A DNA stretch of 38,853 nt, taken from Ectocarpus siliculosus. Lineage: Eukaryota > Sar > Phaeophyceae > Ectocarpales > Ectocarpaceae. Positions 23,401-33,990 of this stretch are shown here, piece by piece; the stretch's first letter is position 1, and the number at the start of each line of letters is the position of its first letter. The stretch covers positions 1,507,818-1,546,670 of the forward strand of contig FN649737.1 in the NCBI GenBank assembly GCA_000310025.1, read 5' to 3'. The position numbers were made by a program, and so were the translations under genes. The notes under the pieces are model-generated. The model did not search any database. It had not been told where the DNA came from and saw nothing but the letters and a program-made list of their open reading frames with translations.

Positions 23401-24130
23401 GTGTTCATTCCGTAGATCAAGAACTTTCACCGCCATGGGATGTCCGTCGAGTTGAACGCCGTTTTGTTTGAAACCCCACGCAGTTGTTGCCACCGAGACC
23501 GAGGAGGTTCCGCCACCGCCACCCTACGAGGAGATGAATGCCCCGGAGCCTGCGGCAGCCCCGGCTGAAGCACCATGGGAACGACTAGGTGTGTTTTGCA
23601 GTCAAGCCTTCGACGAGCATGGTTTCGCGCCACCAACGTCGAGAATCCGGCACGTGTTGTATTTTTGGTCTCCTTGTTGATGAGCTGGTGTCATGACGAG
23701 GCTTGAGACCTCGATCTCATTGAATAGTCTCGAGTTCGTTGATAACCCTGTTTGCCCACTTCGTTTTTCGTCGGATGCTCCGCGGTCGTTTTTTGGGCAT
23801 GATTGTAACCATGCGGACGTGCATGCGGGTAGAATACTTTTTTGAAAACACTGTCACCCGAACAGGCGAAAGAGGCACGAGGCAAGCAGTGACACCGTTA
23901 CACCTACGGTTGAAGCGTTGATGGTGTCGAGTTGAAAGACAATTTCGTTTTTCCACTCTGCTTCAACTTCTGACATCGAACACGATGCGTTTCTGCCTCT
24001 TCGCCTTGTACTGTCCTGCACAGCCAAGCGAGTGGCCCGCGTCCCCAGCAAGAAAGCGTTCGAACAGAACTACCGAAACATTTCGGTCAGCCAGTACGCA
24101 CCGTACGCACCGTCTACAACCAACCGGTAG
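20433..24130 (+). CDS. Propeller-TM-PPxY surface protein, copy A
   Basis: I recognise no named family member; the gene looks like a single-pass membrane protein. Exons: 20433-22044, 22346-22399, 22560-22646, 23096-23221, 23484-23588 and 24024-24130 (stop TAG); 2091 nt, at least 696 aa. Exon 1 begins with a hydrophobic run (AAGLAAVLVMSAA, signal-like), then a beta-propeller built from repeats such as VKLEGASGEVLWTW, VKLDGGTGDEIWRY, IKLDGTDGSEIW and LKLDGATGDVVWTY (SBBP/PQQ-like). A Thr/Pro/Ala stalk (about 21730-21990) follows, then the helix IAAIAGGGSFLLLLLGL. Splicing at CTCT|GTGAGT adds CLFCFRRKRPE, a stop-transfer. The tail is Pro-rich with PPPPPYEEM and ends APYAPSTTNR. Without splicing the frame stops at 22058, just after the helix. 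The start is unresolved: an upstream exon, or the in-frame ATG at 20328, which gives a region not conserved in copy B. Confidence 0.82.
22560..22562 (+). promoter_or_regulatory. NAGNAG tandem splice acceptor
   Basis: CTCTCAGCAG|GTGC offers two acceptors three bases apart before tail exon 3. Using the second removes one codon (GCA to G..; A/G boundary) and keeps the frame. The same sequence is present in copy B at 36518-36520. Confidence 0.5.
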
Positions 24131-24288
24131 TCTAGACCGCTTTTTCGTGGAGGCTTTGTTGTGCACCGCTACCTGGATATTCCGTTCGGCACGAGGGTTG
24201 TAGTTATAGAGTTCAGTACCGGTTGCCCTCATGATGATCTTGAAATCAGGCTCAGCCTGGGTTTTCCCATTGTATACCCCCCCCGGTC

Positions 24289-24590
24289 GCCCCGGTGGTC
24301 TAGTTGGTATCCTTGAAACCATTTAGAGGTCAGGTCAGGGGTTCGAATCCCGGGGTAAGCGAGCTTTTCTTGCAAAGCAAGTTTTTCTCTCGCTTCCGCT
24401 CCTGGCCTAGTGGATAGCGCTAGTTCGTGTGTACACAGAGGGAAGAGAGTGCTGAACTCTTATCGAAGGCAAAGTACCGTAGGAGGGAAGGGTAGAGAGG
24501 GGCTCTTCTGTGTGACCACGGGTTGGAGTAAACGGCACTAGTGCTGTGAGCGCTGATTTGAAGTGAAGACAAAAATAAAAATAAAAATAC
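24289..24590 (+). mobile_element. tRNA-derived SINE, copy in duplication A
   Basis: The element starts GCCCCGGTGGTCTAGTTGG (A box) and has GGTTCGAATCC (B box, about 24340-24350). A second perfect A-box-like motif TGGCCTAGTGG lies at 24403-24413, suggesting a dimeric tRNA-like head. It ends in a degenerate A-rich tail (AAAATAAAAATAAAAA). It lies about 160 bp beyond the stop codon of the membrane-protein gene, so it may fall in the 3' UTR. Confidence 0.75.
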
Positions 24591-25984
24591 CAGTTTAGTG
24601 TCGGCTTCCATGCTGAGGCTCGATATTTTCTTGTTTGGTTCCAGGCCCTTAGCTTGATTTTCTCAGCATCCACATATGAGCTGGCCTGTAATGTACAAGA
24701 TCGGTAGGATGGTTGCCATGCTGAGGTGATGAGGAATAACAACATGCGATACGGGACAGCCAAAGTGTACAGTAGGATAAAAGACTGAGAGACCACCGAG
24801 TCGGGGGTGGGGGATGCGGGCGGGGGCAAGGGAGAAGAAGCGTCGAAGGACCTCGTTGGAGGAGACGACTGTCGTTGCGGAGAGCAGGACGGAGTGAATG
24901 CGAGACATGTACCGGACTGAATATGATGGAGGCGGACTGGAATATTAGTCAAAGACCTCTCGCTTGTGCTTCTTCGCTATGCCCCCCGCCTGGTCATTAC
25001 CCCCGAGGTGTAATAATGTCGTTATCCTAATTATCTTGTGTTTTGTAAATTTTGGTTGTCCCGGCGTGGAGTGATCTTAGAACTACCCACGTTTTCGTTT
25101 GCGTGTACGTGTGGGGAACGGCTTGGCCGGTGTAACCCCGGCGGTTAACACAGCCCGCCCTAGGAGGGGGAATCAGGCGATTTATGTGATGTTTCACACG
25201 TCGTGAACTTGTGGTTTAATGAGCATGATGAGCGACGGGCTCTCTTTCTTTATTATTGGATGAGGCCATTCGTTCTAGTTTTCTTATTCCCAGTTCGCCT
25301 TTCCGGTTGTCATCGTGTTATTTTGATCTGCTATCATCGTGTTTGAGGTTTTTCGGGGTCTAATTATTTGTGTTTCCGTTTGGTTCTCAATAATATTAAA
25401 GTGAATGTGTACCCTTTTTGTTGTAGTTGGCCTGTGACCATGGAAGGCGTCCGCGTCAGCTGGACCGGTACTGGGCAGAAATCGGAACGGGTTTTGTGAA
25501 GAACACGACGACAACAACAACACTACTGCTGTTGTCTTTGGAACTACTATGTATCTATGTGCAACGCATACACAGCAGGCTATCGCGAGAACAGAAATAT
25601 ATAATAAGTAAGTGTTGTTCTTCGCAAAACTTCATTCACCACATTCGCCTCAAGCAATGCTACAGTTTCAGTTCTATCCGCGGATGTTAGATAGCTACCT
25701 ACAAATCTACCGAGAGAGATGAAACATCTCACGCTGATTTGTGCCCGCACTGCTGTTGCCTTCTCGTTCGATCTTTCCAACGTACGCACAACTGCAGCGG
25801 ACTACGATAAAATACTGCGAGTGACAGATAGCAGCACACAGAGACCGGAGAAGAAACGTTTGTGTGAGTCATTTGTAAGCAGCAGGAAAAATAGCGGTCC
25901 ACCAGAGTCCACATGGTTGTTAGTATATAGAAGAAGTAATAGATTTGACGGTGATAACGAAATGACAAACAACGGTAGGCACGC

Positions 25985-26350
25985 TGTTCAATATGGTGTG
26001 TGCGAAGCACAGCCGCCAGTACCAAACAATCACCATTTATTTCCCCGTGACGAGAGTTCCGTGTGTTTGGCTTTTTTTTCATGCAGGGGCGGGGAGAGAG
26101 AAATTTCTTTTTCTCCAGATGGTTCTTGGCTTGTGGGTTCAGTTTGTGGTGTGTGGGGAGAGAGGAGTCACATGCATGTGTGCATACATGTGCAACTGTT
26201 GCTCCTCGCCGCGTAGCAAACAACAGCATTCGCCAAGACAGCCGAGGAGGAAAGAGGGGCGAGGTGAGCACCGTGCGTAGCACTCACTTTCAGTGCCCTC
26301 TCTGTTGCAATCGAAGGGTGTGGTCCCTGACAAAGAGATAATCGCTGAAC
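25985..26350 (+). repeat. Diverged dispersed repeat, copy 2
   Basis: This is the partner of 18737-19100, in the same orientation and with the same block order. It carries an additional CA/TG-rich stretch (about 26170-26195) in the middle. The strongest shared block runs through GACAGCCGAGG and GCGTAGCACTC (about 26238-26285). Confidence 0.75.
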
Positions 26351-26880
26351 CTGCAGCCATCGATCGCGTCCATAGGCTCCCTGCAATTGGGCCGCCAATT
26401 TCCCAAAAGTGGCTGTGGGGGGGGGGTCAGGCTGATTCCCAGTCTATTTTGAAGCACATTTGACCCTTTGTTCTCGCTGTGGTGAGCCCGTCAACCTTGC
26501 ACCGCCCTCGGACGCACAGGCCTCACAACGTTGTTCCAGCGCCGGACACGGGTTACACACACACCCTTACGCACCGCAGGCCACTTTCTGCGCCAAGGGC
26601 GTGGACACAACCACAGCCACGAGATGATACGCCTGGCTTGAAGAACACCCACAACGTCACACCAGCGCAAATCTCACCGCATTTCGCCTTACGTGACTGG
26701 GTTAATTTGATTTGTTTTTTTTTCCTCACAACTGGCTCTCTGCGGTCAAAGATTTTCCAAGCATGCGTGTACACCCGTAAATCACGGCGGCAAGGATGGT
26801 GCAGCAGTGGGTCCTTGTGTGGGGCTCACAGGGATGGGGACGCGGTATATGTAAGGGTGACGAACAGGAGCACAGTAGTA

Positions 26881-26900
26881 CTACTGCTGTACAGCAGTAG
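26881..26900. repeat. Perfect 20-bp palindrome
   Basis: CTACTGCTGTACAGCAGTAG reads identically on both strands. A related half (GACTGTACAGCAGCAGTAGTAG) follows at about 26920-26941, so the region can form a cruciform or hairpin. Short TACAGCAG/TACTGTACAGTAG-like motifs recur elsewhere (near 7673 and 18783). Confidence 0.85.
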
Positions 26901-27277
26901 CAGCTATGAGGAGAGAAATAGACTGTACAGCAGCAGTAGTAGTTTTAGTTTCTGAGCAGGTGTGCATGCCTGTCTCCGACAGCAACCATCCGCACAGAGG
27001 ATGTACCTGTGCAAGCAATACCTGTTGGCACATCTTCTCCACCTCATCCTTGGACAGAGCATACGGCAAACGCAAATGCTAGCGGCGCTAGATGCGAAGA
27101 CGCTGACGGGAAACCGCCTCACAGAAGCGCCAGATCGACGAAAAAACGGCCCGCTCATCAGAAGATCGAGACCAACCCAACGCTAGGCCCGAAAAAAGAA
27201 CTCGTTTATCAGCAAAAAAGAAAAAACTCCAAACTCCAACAGGAGATAAAAAAATAAATAAGAGAAAACAAACAAAT

Positions 27278-28777
27278 TTACTTATCGCTCTTGAACGGCT
27301 GCTGAATCATGTTTACTAGAGCTGCAACCACATGGAAGCACATCTCCAAGTGATCGAGTTGCTTATGGTTGAATTTCTTGTCGACGATACTCCACTTCTT
27401 CATGGCCCCGATTGCCCGCTCTACATGAATGCGCAAATTCGCTACCTCTCAGTTGGATTCCATGTCGGCTTGCGTGAACTGCTTCTCCTTCTGTCGCTTG
27501 TAAGGGGGCGCCACGTACAGGAAACCTTCCTCGGTCAACAACGGCGGCACTGAATTGAACCTCTTGTCCGCCATGACCATGAGGCCTTCGTGACCAAGGC
27601 CATTGTCCCTCATGGCGTCGACAAAACCAGACGCCTTTACAACCTCAACATCGGACATCCTACCGGGATACGCGGGCCCAATGTAACGAATCGCACCCCC
27701 AAGGGTGGCCGCGACAAGTAATTTCGCCGTCTGTCGCCCTTGTACGTGGAATATGTGATCCAGTTCCAGTCAATTTGCCAAGACCTGAAAATCTCTAACT
27801 CAGTGGCGTCCAGAACTAGAACACACTTTGCATACCCATGATCGACAAAGTTCTGCGGGACGAACTCGTCCACCTCTGCTAAAGTAGGAAGACGAACCAA
27901 CGGCCGAAGACTACGCCAAGGGAAGTTCAACCACGTCGTGAACGCCCTTCCCCCGGTAGTCTCGTGGACACCAAACAGGGCCGATGCCACCACAATTGGC
28001 GTTGCGGTGCGCAGGACCATCAACGTGAAAGAAAGTCCGTTCATTCCCCGAAATATATTTCGCCTCTGCTCAACCCTTGTCCCCTCTGCTGTTAACCCGC
28101 CTCCCTCTCGCTGGTCATAGAACACCATATTCTCCGCCTGACCCTCAGCATCCAGGAACTCGTACAACTTCTGCAGGCAGTGGCACGTGGGGTGATGGCG
28201 ACGATGCGACGAAGGTTGCATTGCGGGTATCAGCACATGAAAACTATCTGCATGGCTCGGTTAACAGTAGATGTAACATAAAATATTCTGACTCTGCATC
28301 CGACGGGCGCGGAGTTTTCGTGACCTTTCGTTGCCGTTAAACAAAACACGACCCCTCCACTTTCCCAACAGAAGAGCAGCAACAGCAGCAGTCACCCTAT
28401 AGCAGTCACCCTATAGAGGCGAAAAACATCAAGGGTCGATCCGGACTCTGCTAGATTGGTAGCGAAACCAATACAATGGAAGGAACTTACATACCGCACT
28501 ACCGCGCTAGCTCATTCTTGACGAGAAATATGTCATTATGGCCTTTTATGTCAAGAACAACGATTTACGCGCTGCTGTATGCATGTATGCATTCTTCAGC
28601 AGCGGTCTGTGGAGCATATACTTATTTTACAACTGCTGCTGTGTCGGCGGCATGCAGTAATGTGGCGTGCTCGTCGATTACGGAACTGGCCGGTTTAGAG
28701 AGAGACAGAGCGAGAGACAGAGGGAAAGAGAGGGAGAGAGAGGGAGGGACACATGGGCAGAGAGAGACAGAGCGATT

Positions 28778-28861
<84 letters not shown>

Positions 28862-29512
28862 AAGAGACACACACACAGCGAGAGCGAGAGAGAGACGGAG
28901 AGTCGCGCAGCCGGCCGAGCAAGTAAGTGCTAGGACCTACAAACATGCCTATGTATCCTACGTTACGGCCCGTCTTGGGTACTCTGATGACGCGCACAAG
29001 CCTCAAAACACTGACCTCGATCCCAACCACACCAGGGGCTGGTCCTGCTGCTTCCTTTGCACTCTTCTCGTTCTGCTTCGCTTCCTTAAGCTCCGCCTCC
29101 AGCACCGAGATGCGTAGCCTAAGCTTCCTCGCCTCGTCATTGAGTCGTTGCTCTTCCTCGTTGTCATCCAGCAGTACTGCCCTGTATCTTGTCACCAGAG
29201 CATCGGACTTCCGACTCCATGAAAGGGCACCCCCGAAGCATTGAACATTTCCTCGCTTGACTGATCTGGCAGAGCTCCATCTTTTACCCTTACACCCACC
29301 GTACTACCATCCACCGAGTTGATAGTGTTATCGGTTTCTAGGCTCCCAGCTGGGAAGTGAGCAGCGGAAATCCTTGCGTCGCGTACTGGCCTCGGGAGGT
29401 CGCTCCGTCCGAAAAGGGCGTGGCACCAGCTTGCTCTCTTCTCAGGGTCATTCGGCATCCGTATGGTTGCGTGTCCGCCGTCTACTCGGCAGAATCCAGC
29501 ATCACAGACGCA
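27278..29512 (-). pseudogene. Decayed THAP-DDE transposase (Harbinger/ISL2EU-like)
   Basis: Minus strand, 5' to 3'. 29512 to about 29215 encodes a THAP zinc-finger-like region with CVCDAGFC, RMPNDPEKRASW and RISAAHF; the third zinc-ligand Cys appears to be Ser. About 29225-29016 encodes a coiled coil (NDEARKLRLRISVLEAELKE). An intron (29015-28171, donor GAG|GTCAGT, acceptor CTGCAG) holds an AG microsatellite. 28170-27278 is the DDE_4-type transposase with LVLDATELEI (first Asp), GPAYPGRMSDVEVV, MADKRF (second Asp) and RIHVERAIGAMKKW (Glu). Breaks: a frame change near 29215-29225, a one-base frameshift near 27725 and an in-frame TGA at 27449-27451. All three catalytic acidic residues remain, but the ORF is not intact. 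Terminal repeats were not located. Confidence 0.83.
28697..28866. repeat. (AG)n microsatellite inside transposase intron
   Basis: GA-rich sequence becomes a pure AG run at about 28782-28846, then an ACAC stretch. Open frames through it, encoding Arg-Glu or Leu-Ser runs, are artefacts of the repeat. A small tandem duplication (AGCAGTCACCCTAT twice) lies nearby at about 28389-28416. Confidence 0.95.
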
Positions 29513-31003
29513 CTAGTGGTTCCCCATCGGGGTGTCGGTCGCAGCAATCGAGTCGGATGTGAAGGCGATACCGGAGAGAGTGGGTGTAGATTGCTGCCTT
29601 GGTGCTGTGCTTGCTTTCGCTGCGGCTTGCTGTGGCTTGTGTTTTTTTTTTTTTAACCCTTATGTGACTACAGGCCGATTCAGCTCCGTTCTCAGCTCCG
29701 ATCACTTTGCGTGCCGAAAGATCGCCGTTGTGTCTCGGCTAAGGGCAAAAAACATACATAGAGACCAGCAGGGAGACACAGGCAGCCCACCCCAAAAGCA
29801 TGCTTATCAGCAATGCGCACAGGACTAGTAGCACAATACTGTTCACCCATGCCTAATATCTCTCTGACGTGGGGCAGATATCCTTTCCAGATCCAATCTA
29901 CTGCCTACAGGCTGCAAGATTCAAACGCAAAATACCACCGGAGGGTACATACAGCACCCTGAACATGTGATCAACCCGGTGCCGCATCCGCGTGGGAGAG
30001 CAGAGCAAGCGCACACCGGAGCCGATGCTAACGTACTGCCGCGGTGCTTGATGTTGTTGTGATTGCGGTGCGTGTGGTTCCCAATATTGGGAGTGAAGGG
30101 TGGTTCGTCTGCTGTGTCCAAAATTTCGCTCAAAGGCAAGGGTTTTCGGGACTTCAGCTCCGATTACAGCTCCGATCACAGCTCTCTATTTGTAGTACAG
30201 AATAGTTAAATTTATCACGATTTTTATGCATTTTGTGCGATAGTGTTGGGTGAACGGCATACCGGCCCATGACTTGCATCGGTTGTTTCCAGGCCTCGAA
30301 CGGAATACTAATTGTTTGGTAACCCTCGCGAACGTTGGACATCCTTAACGTGGAGTTAGATTATCGCGTCTGGAATTTCCTTTGGGACGGAACCAGATGA
30401 ATCTCTTGCGGCGTCAGTTCTGTCCTCGTGGGACGTTAGGTATTGCGGCGAACAGCAAGCGTGCGAATATTAACACGGGAAACGGAAAGACGCCTAGGAT
30501 GACGACTTCATCGCGCTGTATTGCCTAGGGCTTGGCACAACCCAACCCCGCGTTTCGGTGCCATGTTAGAGGTTTCGGGCATCTTGCTGGCTCCCCGTGC
30601 GACACAGTGCGAAAAATGGGGTATTGGGTTTGAAGAGTGCAACCTGTCGTCGATTGTTGTAACGTTGTTTTTTAGGCATCGAGGTATTCGCATCACAGCG
30701 TAGAATCGGTGTCAAAGTGTTTCAAGGCGAGAGCAACACATACTTCGTAGCGGAAAACACCATGTTGTATCCCCAGGCAGGTCCATGTGCAAAATTAGCC
30801 TAAATCCATAAAAAAAAAGTACCCCCCCCCCCCCTCCGCCCCCCTCCCTCCTCCTGTACCGCATTCCTCCATCAAGTTCCCCTCCGGGCAAGAAAGAAAC
30901 ACGCCCCAGCTTGGGTCGTGACAATTACAGCAACCCACGACCCCCCCTGCCACACACACAGAATCACTTCACGAGTGCACACGCAAGCACTTTTTCAACG
31001 TGG
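29513..31003. other. Spacer without a supported gene
   Basis: Nothing here resembles a known protein. Repeated CAGCTCCGAT(C)AC motifs occur at about 29687-29706 and 30152-30182. A C run lies at 30821-30835 in a pyrimidine-rich stretch. The upstream part may contain 5' sequence of the THAP transposon. Confidence 0.45.
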
Positions 31004-31830
31004 CTACGCAGAGTGTGCAGAATTGTTATCTTCGCGTACACTTGGCGGTAGATAATCCAGGCACACCTCTTGGTGGTCCGATCGCCTCTCGTGATGTACG
31101 AACGCCATTAATTTGTCCCTCTTGAGTTTACTGATGTCCTCGCCAGCATCGAAGTGCACTCTGCGTTCGGCCCATATTCCCCCGGTAGGATGCGGGTTGA
31201 ATTGGTTCATTCGATCTATGGAACCCCACTCGCGTGGACTTGTTTGTCGTCGTCCCATCCTACATTCCCTTTCGGGTCCCGAACACTCCGGACGACCGTG
31301 GTTCCTTCCGACATACTCATGCCGTATAGCTCGCGCTGTTTGGCCGATCGAGAACCCTTGCCATGCTGCATTATCCAGCGGCATGCCATTCCCGTACACG
31401 TGGTAGGATTGAACGTGGCTAACTGTTCTTCAGGCATCTGGAGCAGTCTACCTAAAAACAGCGCCATGGCGGCGTGGGAGCACCCCCCCTTAATGCCTGC
31501 AGGACATTCGCAGAGAGCCGCGATGACCTCCAGGGCTGCCAGGGTTTGCGCCGACCGAGGGTCGTTGCCCACGACCTCCTCCTCTTCCTCCCTCTCCTTC
31601 TCCTCTTGCTCCGTCGGGGGTGCGTTCTCATCCACTTCTTCCACTCGTAGTTTGGTGCGGACGCGGTACTCCTTGTCGGCCGAGAAGGAGGCGCCCGCGC
31701 TGTGTGTTGTCAGTTGGAGATTATTCCATCGGGATGGGAAGGTTGCTAGGCGCAGTCTTTTCATTTTCGAGTTATTAATCTCCACTACAACGTTGCTGAC
31801 GGAGCAGGCAGCGATCGAAAACAAAATCAA
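31004..31830 (-). pseudogene. SWIM zinc-finger ORF, frameshifted
   Basis: The first frame (31830-31216) holds a charged Glu-rich linker and then CECPAGIKGGCSHAAMALFLG, which fits the SWIM pattern CxCx(n)CxH (about 31515-31465). The reading then jumps near 31220-31260 into a second frame (to 31004), which continues coding-like with RMNQFNPHPTGGIWAE. SWIM fingers of this kind accompany mobile-element proteins (MULE transposases, YqaJ-type nucleases) in many eukaryotes; which one applies here is not visible. A splice acceptor at about 31796 (CTCCGTCAG) could mark the true 5' edge. Calling it a pseudogene rests on the frame change; a short intron is the alternative. Confidence 0.6.
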
Positions 31831-32277
31831 CGAAATTCAGCGTACCGCACCGTCATGACGTGCGGGGAAACGAGGCAAGAACACGTGGCGGACCGGGTCT
31901 GTCCCTCGAGTATCGTAGAGGGTAACTTGTTTTGTGTACGATGCTGGCATCAGCGTCATTCCGATGGGAACATCTACACAGTTGTAAACATGGTGAAGAC
32001 AGAAAAGCACGAATGCAACGGAAAGTACGTGTGCGCATGGTGCACAAAGGCCCGGGTGGCAATATGCTGCGCTGTCACCGTCGAATCGTACGTCGGGACT
32101 AGATCAAGCATACTCCATCTAAGTAATCCGAACATCAAAACACAACAACGTTAGAACACACACCGGAAACGTTATGACGGCAACGCGAAGCAGTCTACGC
32201 CTATCCTCCTTCCAGGGTGCATATCGTGCGCCTCACCTAATTCCAATCCACATTATGCCCCCTGCTGCCGGAACGGC

Positions 32278-32697
32278 TCAGAACCTGCTGAGGTTCCCCA
32301 TGCCCAACACCCGCTGCAGCGATCTATACCAGAGCCGTGAGCCCTCGCCGGCGAGTTTGTTCACTTCTCCCATGAACCGTAAGATGACGGCTTTCGATAT
32401 CTCGGGGAGATACCGCCGCATAGCGGACCACTCCTTTATGCGCAGCCCTGTCGCAGGAAGATCCGGCATAAGCCTGGCCTCCTTTTCGTCAAAAGAGCTG
32501 AGGTCCGGAACGGGATGGCGAAACGCCAAGTTGGTGTCCAACACACCGCAGCTCCTATTCAGCCTGACGATATCCCCAGCCATCTGAGCAAGAAGTGCTT
32601 TGTTGAACCCGCTGGTCCCGGCGTCGTCGAGACACCTCAAAACCTGACGGCAGAAATGCACACGACAAGAGGAGTATCCCAAGCGTGTGGGGCGCAT
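32278..32697 (-). CDS. Unrecognised ORF upstream of the SWIM ORF
   Basis: A 139-codon open frame on the same strand as, and about 450 bp upstream of, the SWIM zinc-finger remnant. Its composition is globular (SFDEKEARLMPDLPATGL, then SAMRRYLPEISKAVILRFM) and it looks more coding-like than its overlapping frames. It has Cys/His near the start but no motif I can name. It may be an earlier exon of the same decayed element. I infer no function. Confidence 0.3.
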   Translation of the reverse strand: MRPTRLGYSSCRVHFCRQVLRCLDDAGTSGFNKALLAQMAGDIVRLNRSCGVLDTNLAFRHPVPDLSSFDEKEARLMPDLPATGLRIKEWSAMRRYLPEISKAVILRFMGEVNKLAGEGSRLWYRSLQRVLGMGNLSRF

Positions 32698-33835
32698 ATA
32701 CGTTCATGCTTTGCTGATGACGCACACCGAAACTCACCCGCTTATCTGAGGCGAAGAACAATGTGTATGTTCGGTTACAATTTGCTATCTCCACGTGCAG
32801 TTGCCGCGTGCATCTCGTACCCCACCGCTGCCTCGAACAAAGCGCGAAGAAACCAAAACCTCTCCGTTCGTTGTTACCCTACGCACAATTATCCCGTGTT
32901 CGCACTACTGCTGTTACAACGAGGTTAACGCACATCAATATCTGACTTGTGATCAATGTGATCATGACGGTAAACAGACTGCGAGGGGGGCTGAATTGCA
33001 CATATCCGGCGCCAATGGTGTACTTAATCTGCTTTGAGGGTGGCCCACCGTACGCGAACAATTTAACTACAGTCCAAAATCGCACAACTTGTGGGGTACC
33101 ACTATGGCGCCATTTCAATTACAGTACTACTTAAACCAATCGGGACATCCGCCCCGAACCTTATTAACAGCAGCCGTAGTGCGCTGTGTGCAAAGCGGAA
33201 CGTGGTGTGTGGTCTCTTTTGTGTGCGGACGAACATAGGTACGCGTGTGTGCGTACATCGCTCAACCTGCTGCTGGATGGTCGACAGGCGCACTCGGAAA
33301 CCAGTAACGGCAGTCTGAAATATGACGAAACGCCAAGTTTACAACACAGGATGCACCCTTTACACAAAGTATACTTAAAAGTAGCAACGTAGGAGTACGC
33401 CCCCCCCAAAATCACTCCCCCCTCCGCCGCCACGGATCCCGGTTTTCGATTATTCGTAGACCTACGTGTCTTGAATGTTTTTCAGGAAGACCCTTGGGTA
33501 TGCATAGATCCTGCTGTCGAAGTGGCCGAGAGCAAGGGTCACCAAGGGGTGAGGATGCATAATGAAGATAAAAGCAGGCAGCAGGAACAACCCACAGCAG
33601 CGGTGTGGCGTAAGGTCAACAGCTCACTCACACAGCTGACGGCCGACGACGTGTTATTGTCTCGAACAGCCCAGCGAACCTACGCGAACCAAAAACAACC
33701 ACACGCCGCTAACCAAGGATCAACACGGAAGCACGGAACAAACTGCTGTTCCGTTGGCATACCGCTGTATGTGATCTGTCTTCCATGGGTGCCACATACA
33801 GAATACCCATTATTGTACGCGGACGACATTCACGA
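32698..33835. other. Spacer before duplication copy B
   Basis: No coding region could be supported. Short frames occur on both strands with no resemblance to known domains. Sequence upstream of 33836 shows no match to the sequence upstream of copy A. Confidence 0.45.
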
Positions 33836-33990
33836 ACACCATGACATACGTGTAGGGCTTGTAATCTTTATGATATCAAAAGTTGCACGTCGATGCTTAT
33901 GAGTCCCGCCGTCCAACGTACTCGTCATGGCAAACAATGCAACACTGCTTGCGTGTGCGTTCTCAGGTTCCTTCCTCTCGACACGCGCAG

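Larger units (their letters stand above)
20290..24895 (+). repeat. Segmental duplication, copy A
   Basis: Nearly all of this segment recurs in direct orientation at 33836-38853: exons, introns, 3' flank and the downstream SINE. Similarity begins about 140 bp before the splice acceptor of the propeller exon and is still strong where copy B meets the window edge, so the true right boundary of the unit is not visible. The first ~140 bp are noticeably more diverged, with indels, than the rest. Confidence 0.95.
24600..27277. other. Spacer without a supported gene
   Basis: The first part (to about 24895) still belongs to the duplicated unit. Beyond it I see only short frames without domain resemblance, the second copy of a dispersed repeat (25985-26350), a G run near 26418-26427 and CTG/CAG-rich palindromic motifs near 26881-26945. 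Confidence 0.5.

Noticed and set aside
28476-29117. 213-codon plus-strand frame with Arg-Glu repeats, and its Leu-Ser antisense frame
   Set aside because: It is produced by the (AG)n microsatellite within an intron of the decayed transposase.
31855-32154. Cys-rich 99-codon plus-strand frame resembling a zinc-binding protein
   Set aside because: Cys and His spacing matches no family I can name, and there is no neighbouring exon support. Chance cannot be excluded.
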